A DNA stretch of 12,691 bases from Gammaproteobacteria bacterium (GTDB taxonomy: Bacteria > Pseudomonadota > Gammaproteobacteria > JAPPPA01). The position numbers and the translations under genes were made by a program. The notes beneath the pieces were generated by a model. The model made no database searches. It was not told the origin of the DNA and saw only the letters and a list, made by a program, of their open reading frames with translations. Where the stretch lies: positions 1 to 12,691 of the forward strand of contig JAPPPA010000094.1 in the NCBI GenBank assembly GCA_028817755.1. Reading direction: 5' to 3'. This document shows, in pieces, positions 7,850 to 12,691 of the stretch; the stretch's first letter is position 1, and each line of letters opens with the position of its first letter.

Positions 7850-7873
7850 TTAGTAATGTTTGTACAAAACTAA
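7850..7873. repeat. Imperfect dyad just upstream of the GGDEF-EAL promoter
   Basis: The core TTTGTACAAA at 7859-7868 is a perfect 10-bp palindrome. TTAGT (7850-7854) and ACTAA (7869-7873) extend it as outer arms, with a four-base AATG bulge on one side. It ends six bases upstream of the -35 box and just after the modC stop codon. It could be an operator for the GGDEF-EAL gene. It is too AT-rich and lacks a T-run, so it is a poor terminator for modC. Confidence 0.45.
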
Positions 7874-7879
7874 TAGCCA

Positions 7880-8929
7880 CTACAAAAATAAAGCAATGCC
7901 TTTAATTTGCGCGTAAACATGCGCCCCTTTGTTTAAAGACAGACGCTGTAATGAGGTTTGGCTTATTTTGGCTAAAAACCGTCCTGTTTCCGCCTGGAGT
8001 TGCAAAAGCGCTTGGCCGTTGGACTCGGGCGTGATGTCGGTAATGGTGGCCGGCAGAATATTGAGAATACTGCTGTCTTGCGGTTTAGAAAGCGCAATAC
8101 TGACATCGCGCGCAGCGATATGTAGGCGCAACTCTTTGGGTACCGGCCCGTCGTGAGCAGGTAGCAATAGCTGGCCCACGGCGGTATCGACTACTAGCAA
8201 ATCTCGTTTCTGATCGACAACTGCTGCGTTTAGCATTGCGCCCGCTTCGGTTGCATGGGCTAGGGGAAGTTTGAGATCGGTCAGTAACTCGGCCGTATTG
8301 CCTGATGCGATTACGCTGCCTTCGTTTAGGTAGACCAAATGATCAGCCAAGCGGGCGACTTCGGGTACGGAGTGACTGACGTATAGCATCGGAATATCAA
8401 GCCGCTGCTGTAGTGACTGCAAAATAGAGAGAAGCCGTAGTTTTGCCTTGCCATCCAATGCTGCTAGAGGCTCGTCCATCAACAGTAATTGAGGGCTGGC
8501 GTTTAGGGCGCGGGCAATCGCTACTCTTTGCTTTTCACCGCCGGACAAGCTGTTAATGGGTTTCTTGAGCAAAGGGCCAATTTGAAGTAAATCCAGAATT
8601 TCTTCCAATGCCAGTGATTTGTCGGCTTTGGTTTCGCCAAAGCGAATGTTTTCCATCACATCTAGATGGGGAAATAGCAGGCTGTCTTGGAAAACGTAAG
8701 CAATACGCCGCTGGTGGCTAGCGACAAAAGTGCTGCTGCTCTGCCATGTTTGCGCGTTAAAGGTAATGTGGCTATTGGCGTGTTTGTCTAGCCCGGCAAT
8801 GGCTCGGAGAATACTGGTTTTGCCGCAGCCTGAGTGCCCAAATAATGCAGTTACGCCTTTACTAGCTGTGGTGAATTCGGCATTAAGGCTAAAACCGGGA
8901 TATTGAATGACGAGCTTTATATCTAGCAT
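7880..8929 (-). CDS. modC: Molybdate ABC transporter ATPase ModC
   Basis: ModC powers molybdate import through ModB using ATP on the cytoplasmic side. The 349 residues hold a full ABC domain: Walker A GHSGCGKT (31-38), Q-loop Gln81 in YVFQD, signature LSGGEKQ (128-134), Walker B LLLMDEP (148-154) and switch His186. The C-terminal part from about 285 to 349 is a Mop/TOBE-type domain (ATITDITPESNGQALLQL and later AQIKGIALF), which in this family binds molybdate and regulates activity. The tail is what distinguishes ModC from other ABC ATPases, together with modA and modB upstream. The ATG shares one base with the modB stop (TAATG) and has no clear ribosome binding site, so translation is probably coupled. 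It is last in the run. Confidence 0.96.
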   Translation of the reverse strand: MLDIKLVIQYPGFSLNAEFTTASKGVTALFGHSGCGKTSILRAIAGLDKHANSHITFNAQTWQSSSTFVASHQRRIAYVFQDSLLFPHLDVMENIRFGETKADKSLALEEILDLLQIGPLLKKPINSLSGGEKQRVAIARALNASPQLLLMDEPLAALDGKAKLRLLSILQSLQQRLDIPMLYVSHSVPEVARLADHLVYLNEGSVIASGNTAELLTDLKLPLAHATEAGAMLNAAVVDQKRDLLVVDTAVGQLLLPAHDGPVPKELRLHIAARDVSIALSKPQDSSILNILPATITDITPESNGQALLQLQAETGRFLAKISQTSLQRLSLNKGAHVYAQIKGIALFL

Positions 8930-9609
8930 TACAAGTTCGCTATGCGGCTACGCTTGCCGCTGATATAAGCCAGTGTGAGCAATAGGAATGACAAGCCGAG
9001 CAGGGCCAACGAGAGCTGATGCGCACCTTGGTAGTTCAGTGTTTCTACATGCTCGTATACGGCTATCGAGGCTAAGCGTGTTTCACCGGGGATATTGCCG
9101 CCTATCATTAGAACCACGCCAAACTCGCCTAATGTGTGCGCGAAGCTCAATACTGCACCGCTAACAAAGCCTGGCTTCGCTAATGGCAGCGCTACGCGAA
9201 TAAAGGCTTTTACTGGCGAGGCGCCTAAAGTCGCTGCTACTTCCAATGGCTTGTTCCCAATCGCTGCAAAGGCGTTATGCAGTGGCTGCACCATAAACGG
9301 TAAGGAGTAGATTACGGAGCCAATAATTAGGCCGGTAAAGCTAAACGCTAATGGCGCCAAGCCCATTTCTGTTATTAGCTGACCAAATGCGCTGCTAGGG
9401 GATAGCAATAGTAATAAATAAAACCCGAGTACCGTTGGCGGCAGAACCAGCGGCAAAGCGATGGCCGCTTCAATAATGAATTTAAAACGCCACTGGCTAC
9501 GCGCTAACCACCACGCCAACGGTGTCGCCACGACTAACAAAATGAGTGTGGTGACAAAAGCGAGTTTTAGCGTAACGGCAATCGCCGTTAAATCAGCGGC
9601 GGCGAGCAT
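8929..9609 (-). CDS. modB: Molybdate ABC transporter permease ModB
   Basis: ModB forms the membrane channel of the molybdate importer as a homodimer. The 226 residues match the usual length and show about five or six hydrophobic helices (about 10-36, 46-70, 89-108, 147-170 and 199-217). The cytoplasmic coupling (EAA) loop reads EVAATLGASPVKAFIRVALPLA at about 123-144, with the conserved Gly seven residues after the Glu. ALPLVLPPTVLGFYLLL (50-66) and HTLGEFGVVLMIGGNIPGETR (158-178) are very typical of ModB. The start ATG has CAGG a few bases upstream, and MLAAADLTAIAVTLKLA fits the family N-terminus. Between modA and modB there are 81 bases with no gene; modC follows with a one-base overlap. 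Confidence 0.96.
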   Translation of the reverse strand: MLAAADLTAIAVTLKLAFVTTLILLVVATPLAWWLARSQWRFKFIIEAAIALPLVLPPTVLGFYLLLLLSPSSAFGQLITEMGLAPLAFSFTGLIIGSVIYSLPFMVQPLHNAFAAIGNKPLEVAATLGASPVKAFIRVALPLAKPGFVSGAVLSFAHTLGEFGVVLMIGGNIPGETRLASIAVYEHVETLNYQGAHQLSLALLGLSFLLLTLAYISGKRSRIANL

Positions 9610-9690
9610 ACGAGCCTGCGATTAGAAATGAATACTGCATTGTACCCAGTGTGTTGGCTCAACGTTAATGCTGAAAATAATGCGGCAAAG
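9610..9690 (-). promoter_or_regulatory. modA-modB spacer with a weak promoter-like match
   Basis: This 81-base spacer is the only real gap within the modABC run. On the minus strand it contains TTAACG, 18 bases, then TACAAT. The second box is good and the first matches only four of six positions, so an internal promoter for modBC is possible but weakly supported. I see no hairpin followed by a T-run, so it does not look like a terminator. Confidence 0.25.
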
Positions 9691-10413
9691 CTAATCAGTG
9701 AGATAGCCATAACGCTCAATAATGCGCTGTGTGGCTGGTGAAAGTAAAAAGGCTTTTAATTGCTGCGCCTCTGGCCGGTCAGATAGCACTATCGCCTGTT
9801 GCTCGATAGCTTGATGGTAGTGCTGCGGTACTAGCCAATATTCACTAGCAGGCTGATCTAATACCTGACTTAAAGCGACAAAACCTAAGGCGGCATTACG
9901 GCTATAAACGTATTGTCGCGCTTGGCTAACATTTTCCGCGGTGACTAACGCGGCCTTGAGCGAGCTTTGTAAGCCGAGTTTTTCTAAGGTTTGTATGGCT
10001 GCCAAACCATAGGGTGCAAGCTTGGGGTTGGCGATAGCAATACGTGTTGCGTCGGTCAGTTGATTTGCAGTGACTTGTTCAGTTGCCCCAAGCTGCCATA
10101 AAGCAAGCTGCCCAATGGCATAGGTAAATCTTGAGTTGGGTAAACCGATGTTCTTGGCTTCTAGCAATGCAGGCCTTTCAGCATCTGCGGCTAGGAAAAG
10201 GTCATAAGGCGCGCCGTTGCTGATTTGGGCGAAATGTTTGCCGCTGGAGCCTAGGCTGACTTTGAGTGTGATGCCTGTTTCACTCTCGAACTGCTTTGCT
10301 AAGGCCTGCATTGGGCTAGCAAAGTTGCTGGCAACGGCCAGCAGCAGGCTGTTGTCTTTGGCTAATGCTTGCGTGTGCAGTACACACGCAAGCAGTAAGG
10401 CAATAAATCGCAC
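9691..10413 (-). CDS. modA: Molybdate-binding periplasmic protein ModA
   Basis: ModA captures molybdate (and usually tungstate) in the periplasm and hands it to ModB. The 240 residues begin with a signal peptide: hydrophobic core at about 3-12 and probable cleavage after ALA at residue 18. There is no lipobox in the right place, so it should be soluble. Family stretches include AVASNFASPMQALAKQFE (26-43, with Ser29 a likely oxyanion ligand), GSSGKHFAQI (55-64), IANPKLAPYG (127-136), ENVSQARQYV (160-169) and LGFVALSQV (176-184). The start is GTG at 10413, three bases after the stop of the amidohydrolase gene, with no strong ribosome binding site, so translation may depend on the upstream gene. 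Codons 7-16 form a perfect hairpin at 10366-10394. Confidence 0.95.
   Translation of the reverse strand: MRFIALLLACVLHTQALAKDNSLLLAVASNFASPMQALAKQFESETGITLKVSLGSSGKHFAQISNGAPYDLFLAADAERPALLEAKNIGLPNSRFTYAIGQLALWQLGATEQVTANQLTDATRIAIANPKLAPYGLAAIQTLEKLGLQSSLKAALVTAENVSQARQYVYSRNAALGFVALSQVLDQPASEYWLVPQHYHQAIEQQAIVLSDRPEAQQLKAFLLSPATQRIIERYGYLTD
10366..10394. repeat. Perfect 12-bp inverted repeat inside the modA signal-peptide codons
   Basis: TGCTTGCGTGTG at 10366-10377 and CACACGCAAGCA at 10383-10394 are exact reverse complements around a five-base loop. In the modA mRNA this would be a strong GC-containing hairpin whose base starts about 19 bases after the start of the GTG codon. There is no T-run after it on either strand, so it is not a classic terminator. 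It is long and perfect enough to stand out within coding sequence. Confidence 0.85.
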
Positions 10414-10416
10414 GCG

Positions 10417-11241
10417 TTAGCTGGCGAGCTTAAATACTCGCGCGGCGTTGTCGTGCAGGAATAGCGCTTCCACTTCTTCGTCAAGTTCTAATGCAGGCAA
10501 ATCTTGCAGGCATTTAGCATGTGGAATCATCGGGAAGTTAGTGCCGAACATGACCTTTTTCTTGCCATTGGTTTTCATAAACTGAACCAATTCCGGCGGG
10601 TAACGCTTAGCGGTGTAGGCCGAGGTGTCGATATAAACATTCTCGTGCTTAGTCGCTACGGCAATCATCTCTTGCGTCCACGGGTAACCAATATGGCCAC
10701 AAACAATTTCCAAATCCGGAAAATGCAGCGCAATTTGGTCGATATACGGAATCGGGCGGCCAGTTTCCGACGGCATTAGCGGGCCGGTGTGACCAACTTG
10801 CAAGCACACTGGAATGCCTAGGTTTACGCATTCGGCGTAAAGCGGGTAGTAAAGCGGGTCGGTGGGTGGTTTCTCCCATAGCCATTGCACAATGCGTAGC
10901 GCTTTAAAGCCGTATTCGTTCACGCACTTGCGCAGCTCAGCCACTGCCTTCATCGGCTGGCTTAGGTCAACAGCGGCAACGCCGTAGATTCGATCTGGGT
11001 ATTTCTGGGTGAACTCGTAAACCAGCTCATTAGAAATCAGCGGGCCACGCGGGCTATGCCATGCCGACAGCAAACCGATGTTTACTTTGCCGCCGTCCAT
11101 CGCGGCTAGTGTGAGTTCAATCGGCAGTTCTTGTTTAATTTCTGGGATTTTTTGCCAGCGCTTAAGTGAGTCAAAGCAGGGCTCATCTAAAAACGTTTTG
11201 GTGGGATGTTGCATCCACGCGTCGATGATTTTTTGAGTCAT
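10417..11241 (-). CDS. Amidohydrolase-2 family protein lacking usual metal ligands
   Basis: The 274 residues have the layout of the amidohydrolase-2 (ACMSD-like, TIM-barrel) family: an N-terminal IDAWMQHP (6-13), LRIVQWLWE (115-123), LQVGHTG (147-153), IVCGHIGYPW (179-188), VYIDTSA (202-208), KVMFGTNFPM (229-238) and the C-terminal NAARVF (265-270). Active members carry HxH near the N-terminus and an Asp in the FGxDxP motif. Here these positions read W9 and Q11, and N235. H151 and H183 remain. So either the metal site is altered or the protein is no longer a hydrolase; the substrate is unknown. The ATG shares one base with the thioesterase stop (TGATG) and AAGAGAG precedes it. The pairing with an acyl-CoA thioesterase suggests a shared acyl or ring-cleavage pathway, but this is inference. 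Confidence 0.8.
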   Translation of the reverse strand: MTQKIIDAWMQHPTKTFLDEPCFDSLKRWQKIPEIKQELPIELTLAAMDGGKVNIGLLSAWHSPRGPLISNELVYEFTQKYPDRIYGVAAVDLSQPMKAVAELRKCVNEYGFKALRIVQWLWEKPPTDPLYYPLYAECVNLGIPVCLQVGHTGPLMPSETGRPIPYIDQIALHFPDLEIVCGHIGYPWTQEMIAVATKHENVYIDTSAYTAKRYPPELVQFMKTNGKKKVMFGTNFPMIPHAKCLQDLPALELDEEVEALFLHDNAARVFKLAS

Positions 11242-11696
11242 CAGTCTCTCTTACTATGGGTTCCAGTCTGGTCGATGATGATGCCGTCGGCGCCTGCCGT
11301 TAATGACTCTCGGATCGCATCGGGCACGGCGGTGGGGCGGTAGTCTTTGCTGTCTACCATCACGTAGGTGATTTCGGTGCGAGCGATGACTTGGCCAGAT
11401 TGGTGGTTAATGTAGTCCACATCTAATTGGTAGCTGCTGTTGCCAACTCGTGCGGTATTCACTTCTAGCGCCAGCACATCGTCAAATTTAGCCGAGGCTT
11501 GCCATTCGGTGCTGAGCTTAACCACTTGGCTGTCTAGGCCTTGGTCCAGAATGTTTTGATAGTCGCCAAACAATACGCGAAAAAATTCGGTTGCCGCTAC
11601 ATCGGCCATATCGACGTAACGGCTATTAAAAACCACGCCTTGGTAGTCGCATTCGGCGTAGCGAACGCGGAGCAATAAGGTAAAGGGTTTAGGCAT
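11241..11696 (-). CDS. Acyl-CoA thioesterase, 4HBT hotdog family
   Basis: Hotdog-fold thioesterases of this family hydrolyse acyl-CoA esters in the cytoplasm. The 151 residues match the family's length. The signature VRYAECDYQGVVFNSRYVDMAD (11-32) includes Asp17, the position of the catalytic Asp in 4-hydroxybenzoyl-CoA thioesterase, followed by the GVVF helix start. STEWQASAKFDDVLALEVNTARVGNSSYQLDVDY (about 62-95) fits the central beta strands, and ARTEITYVMVD (104-114) the next. It could be named YbgC-like or FadM-like, but the substrate chain cannot be told from sequence. The ATG lies inside the end of recQ with an eight-base overlap, and GGGAG about ten bases upstream supplies a ribosome binding site. 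The overlap with recQ and the one-base overlap with the amidohydrolase gene indicate translational coupling. Confidence 0.9.
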   Translation of the reverse strand: MPKPFTLLLRVRYAECDYQGVVFNSRYVDMADVAATEFFRVLFGDYQNILDQGLDSQVVKLSTEWQASAKFDDVLALEVNTARVGNSSYQLDVDYINHQSGQVIARTEITYVMVDSKDYRPTAVPDAIRESLTAGADGIIIDQTGTHSKRD

Positions 11697-12691
11697 GTTG
11701 CTGTTGCTCCCAGTGCACTAGCGCGCAGCGTAGCAAGCCGTAATCATACTGCCCATCGAGTGCTTCAAACACCGGGCGTAGTTTGGGCGCAGCGGGGTTA
11801 ATGTGCTCGCTCATGGCTTGCAGAATGCTTTGCTGTGCTTCGCTATCTAAGGTTGTGACTTCATTTAGCGTCAGCAACTTGGCGTCTATACAGTCGGCTA
11901 AGTGGTCGTAAATAGTTGGAATACCCACACGACGTTTGGCGGCGATGTCTTCAATCGCAAGGCCTTCGTTAAACAGCGCAAAGGTGGCGGATACGGTTTC
12001 TGTAAGTTGGTCTGATGGCAGCGCTGGATTGGCGACAATGGCATCGATAAACTGCTGGCCGTAATGCTCTAACTTTTTGTCGCCCACGCCGCTGATGTTG
12101 CTGAGCGCGTTTAAGTCTTCTGGCCGGTATTTGGCCATTTCTAATAGTGTGCTGTCGTGGAAGATAACGTAGGGCGGTACGTCGTTTTCTTGTGCGATTT
12201 GTTTGCGTAAATCGCGTAGTACGTTGAACAACTTCTCATGTGCGCTACTGACTTTGGTTTTGCTCTTGGACTTCTTGCCACTGCTGCGCAGCACTTCACG
12301 CCGTAGTTGAATGCTTTCTTCGCCACGCAATAATGGCTTTGATTTTTCAGTGAGCTTTAGCGCGCCATAGGCTTCAAAGTCAGCACGCAAATAGCCGCGC
12401 GCGGTGAGTTGGCGGAACACGCCACGCCATTGTTTGTTATCTAAGCCTTTGCCCAGGCCGTAAACGGAAAGGCCGTCGTGTTGCAGTTGCTTAATGCGTT
12501 CAGATTCTGAACCGCGCAGCACGTCAATCACGTGCGTGGCGCCAAAGCGCTGGCCGGTGCGGTAAACGGCGGATAGTGCCTGCTGCGATATTTCTAAGCC
12601 ATCGTAGGTTTCGGGTGGTGTGAGGCAGTTGTCGCAATTGCCGCAGGGTTCGGCATCGGTTTCACCAAAGTAAGCGAGCAAGCCTTGGCGG
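11689..12691 (-). CDS. recQ: ATP-dependent DNA helicase RecQ, C-terminal part with extra tail
   Basis: RecQ unwinds DNA 3'-5' in recombination and repair. The helicase core lies outside the window; 334 residues are visible, opening with RQGLLAYFGE, which aligns with E. coli RQVLLNYFGE. Three of the four zinc-site cysteines are seen in EPCGNCDNC. Next comes the RQC winged helix (RFGATHVIDVLRGS, then HDGLSVYGLGK), a basic linker KKSKSKTK, and an HRDC domain (about HEKLFNVLRDLRKQI to GVGDKKLEHYGQQFIDAI). E. coli RecQ ends soon after HRDC. Here about 107 more residues follow (roughly 12015-11689), with a helix-turn-helix-like stretch at IEDIAAKRRVGIPTIYDHLADCI, resembling the HTH_40 tail of some RecQ proteins. 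It is the first visible gene of the minus-strand run; its promoter is beyond the window. The TTG at 12681 is an internal codon, not a start. Confidence 0.95.
   Translation of the reverse strand, partial: RQGLLAYFGETDAEPCGNCDNCLTPPETYDGLEISQQALSAVYRTGQRFGATHVIDVLRGSESERIKQLQHDGLSVYGLGKGLDNKQWRGVFRQLTARGYLRADFEAYGALKLTEKSKPLLRGEESIQLRREVLRSSGKKSKSKTKVSSAHEKLFNVLRDLRKQIAQENDVPPYVIFHDSTLLEMAKYRPEDLNALSNISGVGDKKLEHYGQQFIDAIVANPALPSDQLTETVSATFALFNEGLAIEDIAAKRRVGIPTIYDHLADCIDAKLLTLNEVTTLDSEAQQSILQAMSEHINPAAPKLRPVFEALDGQYDYGLLRCALVHWEQQQHA

Noticed and set aside
7763..7879. A rho-independent terminator after modC.
   Set aside because: The only hairpin there is AT-rich and bulged, with no T-run after it on the minus strand.
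10366..10394. The modA hairpin as an intrinsic terminator or as a ModE operator.
   Set aside because: No T-run follows it on either strand, and the sequence does not resemble the AT-rich ModE palindrome.
1..12691. A CRISPR array, insertion sequence, prophage or defence island.
   Set aside because: I found no spaced direct repeats, transposase, integrase or phage-like proteins. Housekeeping genes fill the whole window.

Overview
The window reads as ordinary chromosome of a Gram-negative gammaproteobacterium. The evidence is the lipid A gene lpxH, the LPS-assembly pair lapA-lapB, a protease IV-type sppA and a periplasmic cyclophilin, all with the closest remembered resemblance to gammaproteobacterial proteins. 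A marine, Cellvibrio-like lineage would fit the gene mix, but the sequence alone does not prove it. I see no tRNA, rRNA, CRISPR array, insertion sequence, phage gene or attachment site. Genes are packed tightly and no gap between genes exceeds about 150 bases. Both ends of the window cut a gene.

Left region (1-2218, minus strand): a co-directional run of a secreted cyclophilin, lpxH, and a CNNM/CBS (CorB/YfjD-type) membrane protein cut by the window start. Centre-left (2365-5760, plus strand): lapA, lapB and sppA, divergent from the first run across a 146-base intergenic region that carries a perfect 9-bp inverted repeat. LpxH makes lipid X for lipid A, while LapB governs LPS synthesis and assembly, so two sides of LPS metabolism share one divergent regulatory region. 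SppA adds membrane-located cleanup of signal peptides.

Centre (5747-7762, minus strand): a two-TM GGDEF-EAL c-di-GMP protein with a degenerate GGDHF motif and an intact EAL domain, probably a phosphodiesterase. Its end overlaps the end of sppA by 14 bases. It has a good sigma70-like promoter of its own.

Right region (7880-12691, minus strand): recQ (5' part outside the window), a 4HBT acyl-CoA thioesterase, an amidohydrolase-2 family protein, then modA, modB and modC. These are joined by an 8-nt overlap, a 1-nt overlap, a 3-nt gap, an 81-nt gap and a 1-nt overlap, so they look like one transcript ending in a molybdate ABC importer. The amidohydrolase lacks several residues that normally bind the catalytic metal. 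The modA signal-peptide region carries a perfect 12-bp hairpin.

I did not find a clearly new multi-gene system. The most unusual items are the metal-ligand-poor amidohydrolase with its thioesterase partner, the modA hairpin, and the odd grouping of a DNA helicase with molybdate uptake.
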